64,000 nucleotides of DNA from Flavobacteriaceae bacterium LYZ1037 (GTDB taxonomy: Bacteria; Bacteroidota; Bacteroidia; Flavobacteriales; Flavobacteriaceae). The position numbers and the translations under genes were made by a program. The notes below the pieces were generated by a model, which was given only the letters and a program-made list of their open reading frames with translations, was not told the origin of the DNA and did no database searches. The stretch covers positions 300,622 through 364,621 of the forward strand of contig QFWS01000004.1 of assembly GCA_003144015.1 (NCBI GenBank), in the 5' to 3' direction. Position 1 is the first letter of the stretch, and each line of letters begins with the position of its first letter. This document shows positions 16,866 through 24,754 of this stretch, in pieces.

Positions 16866-18296
16866 TTAAATGGATGAAAACGACTCTCCTCTATAATATT
16901 CTAAAACAATCACACGTAGAAAATATTCGTATTTAGCATTTGCAAGATTTGTCTGGGAATTGTCCAGATTGTTTTTACTGGTGATATATGCTAAAAAATT
17001 AGATGCTCCATTATTAAATCGAATCTCATTAATACGAAAAGATTCTTTGTAAGCTTCAACTTGTTTTAACAAACTTTGGTATCGTAAAAAAGCAGCTTCC
17101 ATGTCGAAATGTACCTGGTCTATAGCATTTTTAATGTTTTGTTGTGTACGTTCTAATTCTATAAGCGATTCTTCTAATTGAATTTTTTGCAGTGCCACAT
17201 CGTTCTTTGCTCTAAAACCATTAAATAAAGGCACGTTTACTGATAGGCCAATAACGGTGTTCAAGTTATTATCAAATTGATCGCTATAGTTTATTTTTTG
17301 ACTGTTAAATTCTGTTTGGTTTGTAAATACAGATAAGTTTTGTCCACCAGAAACCACAAAATCTGAAGTTTCAACAACACGAGAACCTGTTTCTGTAAAT
17401 GTTTCAGCAGCACTAGAATAATTGGTGTTTAATTGACCGAATACCGATATTTCTGGAACGAATTGCGATTTGGCTACGCTTATCCCTTTTTTTGCTGCTT
17501 TAATTCGTAAATCTTTGGCTTTAAAAGTTGCTAAATTTTGTAAAGCGTCGATGTAGACCTCCTCCGATGAATAAGGATAACCTTCTAAGCCCATTATCAG
17601 ATCTTTGGTATCAATAGTAAAACCATCTTGTAAATTAAGGATTCTTACTAGATTTAATTTGGCATTATTTAAGGCGCTTTTAGAAGTCAAAATATTGGTC
17701 TCATCCATAGATTTTTGCCCAATAATATCGGCGTAATCTGCTGGATTACCTACTTCTTCATTATATAAGTCTTCTTGTCTTTTTAATTGTTCGTTGGTTG
17801 CAATTAAACGTTTTTTTGATAACTCTAAAACATCCCGACTGTTTAAAACTTGTAAATATGCAAGAGTAACTCTTAATATTAAATCTTGTTTAGCTTCTTC
17901 AATTTCCATGTCTGAAGCTTGTTTGTTAAACTTGTCCTGTTTCACTGAATTAAGTAATCTAAACCCATTAAATATGGTGGCATCTAAATTTAAATTAGCA
18001 TTAGAAAATGTTAATTCTTGATTGATGTAACTGTTTGTAAACGGATCGATACTTCGTCCGTTATTGACACCAATATTATAATTCCCATTTAATGTTGGTA
18101 ACAAGTTTGCTTTAGATTGTTTAAAATTAACATCAGCTGAATTTGCATTTAATTCAGTAGATTTTAAATTGAGATTGTTTTCTAAAGCTAAAGAAATACA
18201 TTGATTAAGGGTATAACTTTTTACGGGTTCTTCTTGCGAAAAAACAGCAACTTGAATTAAAAATATAAAGACGTAAATAACGGGTTTTAGAGACAT
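16866..18296 (-). CDS. TolC-family outer-membrane efflux protein
   Basis: 476 residues. A signal peptide (about 1-20, ending VFSQ) is followed by two outer-membrane-efflux repeats with long alpha-helical stretches (e.g. LAYLQVLNSRDVLELSKKRL and the matching second copy near 380-460) and TolC-like beta segments (LNLDATIFNGF, LSVNVPLFNGF). It forms a trimeric channel through the outer membrane. It is the last gene of the efflux locus, 11 bp after the ATPase gene, and is the exit duct for the permeases and HlyD-type adaptor upstream. Confidence 0.92.
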   Translation of the reverse strand: MSLKPVIYVFIFLIQVAVFSQEEPVKSYTLNQCISLALENNLNLKSTELNANSADVNFKQSKANLLPTLNGNYNIGVNNGRSIDPFTNSYINQELTFSNANLNLDATIFNGFRLLNSVKQDKFNKQASDMEIEEAKQDLILRVTLAYLQVLNSRDVLELSKKRLIATNEQLKRQEDLYNEEVGNPADYADIIGQKSMDETNILTSKSALNNAKLNLVRILNLQDGFTIDTKDLIMGLEGYPYSSEEVYIDALQNLATFKAKDLRIKAAKKGISVAKSQFVPEISVFGQLNTNYSSAAETFTETGSRVVETSDFVVSGGQNLSVFTNQTEFNSQKINYSDQFDNNLNTVIGLSVNVPLFNGFRAKNDVALQKIQLEESLIELERTQQNIKNAIDQVHFDMEAAFLRYQSLLKQVEAYKESFRINEIRFNNGASNFLAYITSKNNLDNSQTNLANAKYEYFLRVIVLEYYRGESFSSI

Positions 18297-18307
18297 TGTT
18301 TTTAGTG

Positions 18308-18976
18308 TTATTCAGTGACAATTCTGCCATCTAAAAGGTTAATAATTTGCGATCCATAAGCAGCATTACTTTCAGAATGTGTGGCTTGAATAATTGTTAC
18401 ACCTTCTTTGTTTAATTCTGAAAATAGCTCCATGATTTCTATGCCTTGTTTAGAGTTTAGATTTCCAGTAGGTTCATCTGCTAGAATCAATTTCGGTTTG
18501 GATATTAAAGCCCTTGCAATACCAACCAATTGTTGTTGTCCACCACTTAATTGCGCAGGGAATAAATCTTTTTTTCCAACAATATTAAAACGATCTAACA
18601 TATCTGCTACCATTGCTTTACGCTCAGAAGATTTTACATTCTTATAAAGCAAAGGTGTCTCAATGTTTTCTTGAACTGTTAATTCATCAATTAGATGATA
18701 GGCTTGAAAAACAAAACCTATATATTCCTTATAGAGCTTAGATCTATCTCTTTCTTTCATGCTATGGACGGGTTCTTCTAAAAACACGTAACCACCATCT
18801 GTAAAGTTGTCTAGCATGCCTATACAATTTAATAAAGTAGATTTTCCGGAGCCTGATGGTCCCATCAATGAAATAAATTCACCTTCCTTTACATCGAGAT
18901 TAATCGTATCAAGTAAGGTTACCTTTTTACCTCCAGATTTAATAATTCGGGAAGCTTGATTGAGTCTTAAAAGCAT
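18308..18976 (-). CDS. ABC transporter ATP-binding protein (MacB/LolD type), slightly divergent
   Basis: 222 residues. Walker A GPSGSGKST (39-47), Q-loop FVFQAYH, signature LSGGQQQL (143-150), Walker B LILADEP (163-169) and H-loop THSE are present. Two positions are unusual: the signature ends QQQL where the family has QQQR, and the D-loop is GNLNS where the family has GNLDS. Catalytic residues are intact, so ATP hydrolysis is expected. It powers FtsX-type mechanotransmission permeases. It lies between the head-GIN gene and the TolC gene in the second transcript of the locus. Confidence 0.93.
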   Translation of the reverse strand: MLLRLNQASRIIKSGGKKVTLLDTINLDVKEGEFISLMGPSGSGKSTLLNCIGMLDNFTDGGYVFLEEPVHSMKERDRSKLYKEYIGFVFQAYHLIDELTVQENIETPLLYKNVKSSERKAMVADMLDRFNIVGKKDLFPAQLSGGQQQLVGIARALISKPKLILADEPTGNLNSKQGIEIMELFSELNKEGVTIIQATHSESNAAYGSQIINLLDGRIVTE

Positions 18977-19002
18977 GATGTTTTAGTTTTTATTATTTTT
19001 AA

Positions 19003-19746
19003 TTAGTTAACTTTAGAGATGGCTGCATCTCCAATAGTAATTCCTTTATCAATAGAAGCTGTTCCTTTATATTGTAATTCAGCTTCCCCATAGGCCGTAA
19101 TTTTTATAAGATTTGATGCGTTTATTTTGAATTCGGCTTCGCCATAGGCTGTTATCTTTGTGGTATTATTTTCCACTGCAAACAGATTAATTTCCCCTTC
19201 CCCATAAGCCGTTATTTTTTGATTGTTAATGCTGCCACTTTTAATTTCAATAGTACTTTCACCATAGGTGTCTAAATCGAAATTATTAAAAGCAACGTCA
19301 TTTAAAACAACTTGTGATTCGCCATATATTTTAAGGTCAAAACGCTCCACTTTTATAGGACTTTTACATATGGTAGATTCCTCCCCTTTAATTAAAAGCG
19401 AATTAAGGTTTTTATAAACAATGGTAATTGTTAGCATTTTGCCTTTGTAAATAGGAACTTTCATTTCAACACCATCTCTATTAACGGTTTCTGTTTTTGT
19501 CACATTTTTTGCATCATCTAAATAAACTTGAAGCGTTTTCCCTTTCACTTTTATGTTTATTTTATCTTCTGAAACCTTGCTTTCATTGATAGTTACAGAT
19601 TCCTCATTTCCTTCTATAAATATGACTTCTATATGTGGACTTATTATAGCACTATCGAATGTTTTAACTACTTCCTTTGTTTGTGACACACTAATTTGAG
19701 TTAAAGGAATCAAACAAAGGACTATGTAATATTTTAAATTTTTCAT
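19003..19746 (-). CDS. Secreted head-GIN-domain (DUF2807) protein
   Basis: 247 residues from ATG at 19746. A longer open frame to 19881 overlaps the permease gene and lacks a signal sequence, so I reject it. The signal peptide MKNLKYYIVLCLIPLTQISVSQ is followed by a beta-solenoid-like domain with five YGE repeats about 20 residues apart (KIYGES, DTYGES, TAYGEG, TAYGEA, TAYGEA). The family is of unknown function and periplasmic or surface located. Its place inside an efflux operon between permease and ATPase suggests a part in sensing or capping the envelope complex; this is inference. Confidence 0.8.
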   Translation of the reverse strand: MKNLKYYIVLCLIPLTQISVSQTKEVVKTFDSAIISPHIEVIFIEGNEESVTINESKVSEDKINIKVKGKTLQVYLDDAKNVTKTETVNRDGVEMKVPIYKGKMLTITIVYKNLNSLLIKGEESTICKSPIKVERFDLKIYGESQVVLNDVAFNNFDLDTYGESTIEIKSGSINNQKITAYGEGEINLFAVENNTTKITAYGEAEFKINASNLIKITAYGEAELQYKGTASIDKGITIGDAAISKVN

Positions 19747-19766
19747 AATAGTATTTTTCAGTTTTA

Positions 19767-22115
19767 TTATTCTGTTTTTAAACTTTTTACGGGATTTGCA
19801 ATGGCAGCTTTTACGGCTTGAAAACTTACTGTTACTAATGCTATTAGAATGGCCATGATTCCAGCGATTATAAAAATCCACCAGTTAATCTCGATTCTGT
19901 AAGCAAAGCCTTGAAGCCAGTTCCTCATTACAAACCAAGCAATTGGAATGGATATTATAATGGAAAGCCCAACCAGCTTTAAAAAGTCTTTAGAGAGTAA
20001 TTTTACAATACCAGTTACACTTGCTCCCAGTACTTTTCTAACCCCAATTTCTTTACTGCGTTGTTCTGCTGTATAAGCTGCCAAACCAAAAAGTCCAAGA
20101 CATGAAATTAATATAGCAAGCAAAGCAAAGATTTGGGAAAGTTTTCCAACTAATTGCTCGCTTTGGAATTTGGCATTAAAGTTTTCATCCACAAAGGTGT
20201 ATTCAAAGGGGAAAGCAGGATTATTTTTTTTCATTACAGCTTCAATCTTTGAAAGGGCTTCATTTGTCGGAACGTCAGAGTTTGTTTTTATGTAAAAAAA
20301 ACGTGCTTGGTTTAGATAATTTAAAAAGAGTACTGGATCGCTTGTTGTGTACATATCTCCATATTGAAAATCTTTGGCCACACCAACTACTGTATACGGG
20401 TCATCTGCTGTAACTTGTTTACCAATGGCGCTACCTGCTCCCATGAGTCTTGCAAAAGATTCGGTTATTATTACACTTGTACTATCTTTTTCTATGTTTT
20501 CGTTAAAACTTCTACCCTCAATAATTTCAACTCCTGTTGTATTAAAAAAGCTAGAGCTGATATATCTAAAAGAAATCAACACATCTTCGGTGTTTGTTCC
20601 TCCTGTCCAAGTTAAGCCCGAGCCATTATTCCCACCCGAAAGGATATCAGAATTACATAAAGCCGCATCTTTAACTGCTCCTGTATTTATTAAATCTTGT
20701 TTAATGACAGGGAATTTTTCAATCATTTTCCCGTTAACTTTCATAGAAATAAGTTGGTCTTTTTCAAAACCTAGTTCTCTATTTTTTACATGTTGAATTT
20801 GCTGATAAACTAAAATAGTTCCAATTATAAAAACCGTAGAAATTGTAAATTGACCAACTACTAATCCTTTTCTAATAAATGAAGCAGAACCATGAGTCGA
20901 TTTGATACCTTTTAGCACTTCTACAGGCTTAAAAGACGATAAATAAAATGCGGGATACAAGCCTGCAAAAACCCCACAAAGAACGGTAATACTTAATATA
21001 ACCATGATGTGTATTGGGTTAGTAAGTCCCAATGTCAGGTTTTTGTCTATTAAAAGATTAAACTGTGGAAGTAAAATCAATAAGAATAATATCCTTACAA
21101 ATGAAGCTATAAAAGCCATGATTAAAGATTCTGAAATAAATTGCATCATCAATCGTGATCTGCCAGAACCCATAGCTTTACGGACTCCTACTTCATTGGC
21201 TCGTTTTTCGCTTCTAGCAGTTGATAAATTCATAAAATTAATACAAGCAATTAATAAGATGATAAAAGCAATAATGGTAAATAAACGGACATAAGTTATC
21301 TGGCCACCTACTATTTTACCATCTTCAAATTTAGATCTTAAATGCCAGTCATTCATAGAATGTAAGAAGGCTTGGGAATCACTCTCTTCACTTTTTTCTG
21401 GAATTAGTTGACGGATACGAGCATCTACAGTTTCAAAATTCGCTTCGGGAGACAATTCTACAAAGGTGTCTGAAAAGAAACTACCATACTCTCTTGTCCA
21501 TTCTTTATCATGACCAAAACGTTCAAAAGGAGCCACCCAATTAAAAGGGAATGAAACATTTTTAGGTAAATTTTCAACCACACCAGTAATCACATAATTA
21601 TCTTGGTTATTTGCTTTTAGTACGTTCCCTAAAACTTTGGTGTCTGTTCCGTAAAGCAGTTCGGCTATTTCTTGGGTGATAACAATAGCTTCAGGGTTTT
21701 TAAAAGCATCGGTTGCATTACCTTCAATGAATTTTAAACTGAAAATATCTAGAAAATCGGCATCTGCATATCTGCCTAATCTGTTAATGGCATTATCGCC
21801 AACAGTAAACATTAAATGCTCTCCCATAGAACGAGATGCTCTAAGAACTCCAGGGACTTCATCTTTTATAGCTTGAGCTAAAGGACCCGGAGTAGAATAA
21901 AAAGTACGCCATTCGCCATCATAACTTTGATTGGTAGGCAGGTAATACACTTGGTCTTGTTTTTCAAACGTATCAAAATTCATCTCATCTTCTACCCAAA
22001 GAAATATCAAGCTTGCACAGGTTATCCCAATGGCTAGTCCAAAAATATTTAGAAAACTATAGCCTTTATTTTTAAGTAAGCTTCTGAATGCGATTTTTAT
22101 ATAATTGAGTATCAT
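19767..22115 (-). CDS. FtsX/MacB-type ABC permease (copy 5)
   Basis: 782 residues. Layout: TM1 (about 20-40), a large periplasmic MacB-core-like domain (45-270), three TMs (about 280-420), a second TM plus periplasmic core (430-660), and three final TMs ending NPVKSLKTE. The cytoplasmic coupling motifs RANEVGVRKAMGSGRSRL and RSKEIGVRKVLGASVTGI mark the two FtsX halves. One polypeptide therefore carries eight TMs, unlike E. coli MacB with four. It has its own promoter module (22149-22259) and starts the second transcript, with head-GIN, ATPase and TolC genes following. Confidence 0.92.
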   Translation of the reverse strand: MILNYIKIAFRSLLKNKGYSFLNIFGLAIGITCASLIFLWVEDEMNFDTFEKQDQVYYLPTNQSYDGEWRTFYSTPGPLAQAIKDEVPGVLRASRSMGEHLMFTVGDNAINRLGRYADADFLDIFSLKFIEGNATDAFKNPEAIVITQEIAELLYGTDTKVLGNVLKANNQDNYVITGVVENLPKNVSFPFNWVAPFERFGHDKEWTREYGSFFSDTFVELSPEANFETVDARIRQLIPEKSEESDSQAFLHSMNDWHLRSKFEDGKIVGGQITYVRLFTIIAFIILLIACINFMNLSTARSEKRANEVGVRKAMGSGRSRLMMQFISESLIMAFIASFVRILFLLILLPQFNLLIDKNLTLGLTNPIHIMVILSITVLCGVFAGLYPAFYLSSFKPVEVLKGIKSTHGSASFIRKGLVVGQFTISTVFIIGTILVYQQIQHVKNRELGFEKDQLISMKVNGKMIEKFPVIKQDLINTGAVKDAALCNSDILSGGNNGSGLTWTGGTNTEDVLISFRYISSSFFNTTGVEIIEGRSFNENIEKDSTSVIITESFARLMGAGSAIGKQVTADDPYTVVGVAKDFQYGDMYTTSDPVLFLNYLNQARFFYIKTNSDVPTNEALSKIEAVMKKNNPAFPFEYTFVDENFNAKFQSEQLVGKLSQIFALLAILISCLGLFGLAAYTAEQRSKEIGVRKVLGASVTGIVKLLSKDFLKLVGLSIIISIPIAWFVMRNWLQGFAYRIEINWWIFIIAGIMAILIALVTVSFQAVKAAIANPVKSLKTE

Positions 22116-22148
22116 AATGGTATTTTTTTTCTGATTTGATACTATTAT

Positions 22149-22167
22149 TATAGTGAAGATGATGCCA
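22149..22167 (-). promoter_or_regulatory. Candidate sigma-54 (-24/-12) promoter of the copy-5 permease operon
   Basis: Minus-strand reading TGGCATCATCTTCACTATA: a GG and an AC 10 bp apart, close to the sigma-54 consensus TGGCAC-N5-TTGC, with AC in place of the -12 GC. The identical 19 bp recur at 34077-34095 before the adaptor gene, although the flanking DNA differs. It lies 34 bp upstream of the permease start. Confidence 0.65.
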
Positions 22168-22219
22168 TAAATTTAAACACCTTATAGTCAAATAATTAAC
22201 ATTATTAATAAAAGCTATA

Positions 22220-22259
22220 GTGTTCGATTTTAATACACTTCTTGTTCGTAATCGAACAC
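22220..22259 (-). promoter_or_regulatory. Paired upstream activator sites for the copy-5 permease operon
   Basis: Two adjacent dyad sites. Site 1 is GTGTTCGATTTTAATACAC (22220-22238). Site 2 is the inverted repeat TGTTCG-TAAT-CGAACA (22243-22258). The gap to the sigma-54-like element is 52 bp, exactly as at the adaptor promoter. They are probably bound by the NtrC-type regulator encoded at 34258-35604. Confidence 0.65.
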
Positions 22260-22304
22260 TTTAAAGACTTAAATAATTGAGTTTTTTTAGGATTGCTAAA
22301 CAAG

Positions 22305-24752
22305 TTATTCCGAGCGTAAAGAATCTACAGGATTTGCACTAGCAGCTTGAAGTGTTTTGAAACTTATGACTAACAAAGCAAAACATATCATTGCAAAACC
22401 ACTAATTAGAAACACCCAGAAACTGATATTTGTTTTATAAGCAAAATCCTGAAGCCAATTGTTAACGCCAAACCAAGCTATTGGAGAAGCTATTACAAAT
22501 GCGATTACTACTAAAATTAAAAATTCTTTACATAAAAGCGAGTTAATTTGTATGAGTGAAGCACCTAAGACCTTACGGACACCTATTTCTTTTACACGAC
22601 GATTTGTGGTATAGATAACTAGACCTAGTAAACCTAAGCAGCTTATTAGAATAGATAAGCCAGTTGCCCAATTTAACAGTTTTGAAACTTTACGTTCGCG
22701 ATTATAAAAACGTTGAATAGTTTCATCCATAAAAACCAATCGATAATCTTCTCCTTCAGAATAAACAGATTTATAAGTGTTTTCAATTTTTGAAAGTGTT
22801 GTTTTTAAATTTTCTGAAGTTGCACTTTGAAAGGCGATATGCACCGCTTGAAACTGACTCCGTTCAGGGCCATACCAATCACCCGAAAGTGCCATAGGTT
22901 TGATGTCGTTTTTTAAAGAACGCTGATAGAAATTTGCCATAACTCCAACAATTGGAATGGAGTTTTCTCCTATAACAATGGATTTTCCTATCGCTTCATC
23001 TGGATTTTTAAAACCTAAAAAACTTCTAAATGTTTCATTAATAACAAGTTCCTTGATGGTGTCGTTTCTAATTTTGCGTCCTGCTAATAATTTGAGTTCG
23101 AAAAGATGTAAATAGTTTGTATCGCCATAGATAAATTGTAAATCTGAGTTAATTTCTTTTTCTCCATCAATATAAGTAAAACCACTGCTATGAGTAGAAA
23201 ACGAAGCAGGAGGTTGTCCACCAATACTTATTTCTTTAACCTCTGGGATGGCTCTTAATTTTTCAGCATAAAGTTCTTTTTTAGAAATTTCACGTTCTCC
23301 TCTAGGACTGTAAACAGAAACAATCGCATCGGTTTTAAAGCCCATATCTTTATTTAGCAAGTAATTTATTTGCTTTCCTACAAGTAAGGTGGCAATAATA
23401 AAAATCTGAGCAATGGTAAATTGAAATACAGTTAAAAATTTTCTTAGTTTCACTTTTTTATCGCCTACTGTCAAATGATTTTTTAATACGGAAACGGTAT
23501 TAAATTTTGATAAGATTAATGCTGGATAAAATCCAGATAAAAAGGTTACTATTAGTAATATTAAGATTATTCCAACAACTATTATTGGCGTTTTAAAAAG
23601 TTCAAAGCTTAGGTCTTCAGGTACAAAATCTGAAAACAACGAGATTAACCAATTAGAAAGAAGTAAAGAGAGGACTGCCGAAATTACAACCAACAAGAAA
23701 GTTTCACCCATAAACTGTCCAACAAGCTGTTTTCTAGAACTTCCTAAAGTTTTTCGAATCCCAATTTCCTTTGCTCTTTGCGATGCCTGAGCCGTATTAA
23801 GATTGATAAAATTTATGCAACCCAATAACAATAAAAATAAAGCAACAAGCGCTAAATTAGTAAGTAACGATTTACTGGCTTGTGTTTTAGTCCAATCGTA
23901 GGTGCCGTAATTTTCATTAAAATGGATATCGACAAGGGGCTGTAAAGTGAACTTTTGCTCCTGTCCAAATTTCAAATCTTCTTCATCTTGATGTTCTTTA
24001 ACCAAATCGTCTAAACGTTTTTGAATAATAGTCAAGTCGGCTGTTTTACTGATTTTGACATACAGTTGAGAATTTGAATTTGTGCTACTCCAGTTTTTTT
24101 CTGTAATTTCTTGTTTAAGCCTGGTTTGTAAAAGTGTTGGTTGCGAAATAAATTCTTGAAAGACAAGATCAGTTCGTTGGGTGAAATTTTCAACAATTCC
24201 AGTAACTGTTGTATTTATCGAGTCGTTGTAAACTAGGGTTTTACCAATTATTTCTGAAGGCGCCAAATTAGGGAAGTAATCGGCTGCACGTTTATCTGTT
24301 AAAATAACTTCGTTTGGATTGGTTAGAAGCTGCTGCTCATTACCTGCTAAGAATTTATATTCAAATAAATTAAAATAATTCTGATTGGTAAAAATGACAA
24401 AATTGGGCCATTTAAATTCTATGTTCTTAGCTTTGTTTTCAGCCTTCGAAGGTCTTTCAATGTAAAAACTGCTAACAGTTTCAAAATTAGAGTTTTCAGA
24501 AATGGCTTCTTCAAGTCCAAGGGTGATTCCTGAGTTGTAAAACTCGCCATCAGGAGATTTAAAATCGGTAACCACTCTGTAGATCCTGTCGCTATCTTTA
24601 TGGAAAGTATCAAAAGTCGCATCGTAATAAATCATAAGTCCGATAACAAAAGATGCACTCAATCCAATTGTGAGCCCAATAATATTTATCAATGAAAACA
24701 CTTTGTGTTTCATTAAATTCCTCCATGCTATTTTAAAATAATTACGAATCAT
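22305..24752 (-). CDS. FtsX/MacB-type ABC permease (copy 4)
   Basis: 815 residues with the same double-FtsX, double-periplasmic-domain layout as its neighbours. It starts MIRNYFKIAWRNLMKHK and has coupling helices RAKEIGIRKTLGSSRKQL (first half) and RVKEIGVRKVLGASLIQI (second half), ending NPVDSLRSE. It is the last gene of the first transcript, 2 bp after copy 3. No terminator is visible in the 189 bp that follow; that gap holds the second promoter module, so read-through into the second unit is possible. Confidence 0.92.
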   Translation of the reverse strand: MIRNYFKIAWRNLMKHKVFSLINIIGLTIGLSASFVIGLMIYYDATFDTFHKDSDRIYRVVTDFKSPDGEFYNSGITLGLEEAISENSNFETVSSFYIERPSKAENKAKNIEFKWPNFVIFTNQNYFNLFEYKFLAGNEQQLLTNPNEVILTDKRAADYFPNLAPSEIIGKTLVYNDSINTTVTGIVENFTQRTDLVFQEFISQPTLLQTRLKQEITEKNWSSTNSNSQLYVKISKTADLTIIQKRLDDLVKEHQDEEDLKFGQEQKFTLQPLVDIHFNENYGTYDWTKTQASKSLLTNLALVALFLLLLGCINFINLNTAQASQRAKEIGIRKTLGSSRKQLVGQFMGETFLLVVISAVLSLLLSNWLISLFSDFVPEDLSFELFKTPIIVVGIILILLIVTFLSGFYPALILSKFNTVSVLKNHLTVGDKKVKLRKFLTVFQFTIAQIFIIATLLVGKQINYLLNKDMGFKTDAIVSVYSPRGEREISKKELYAEKLRAIPEVKEISIGGQPPASFSTHSSGFTYIDGEKEINSDLQFIYGDTNYLHLFELKLLAGRKIRNDTIKELVINETFRSFLGFKNPDEAIGKSIVIGENSIPIVGVMANFYQRSLKNDIKPMALSGDWYGPERSQFQAVHIAFQSATSENLKTTLSKIENTYKSVYSEGEDYRLVFMDETIQRFYNRERKVSKLLNWATGLSILISCLGLLGLVIYTTNRRVKEIGVRKVLGASLIQINSLLCKEFLILVVIAFVIASPIAWFGVNNWLQDFAYKTNISFWVFLISGFAMICFALLVISFKTLQAASANPVDSLRSE

Positions 24753-24754
24753 AG

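Noticed and set aside
19747..19881. Longer N-terminus for the head-GIN protein
   Set aside because: It overlaps the permease 3' end in another frame, is basic and unlike a signal peptide, whereas ATG at 19746 begins a clear signal peptide.
20364..20796. Two overlapping plus-strand frames inside the copy-5 permease gene
   Set aside because: Both are antisense shadows of a well-supported permease; no start context or domain.
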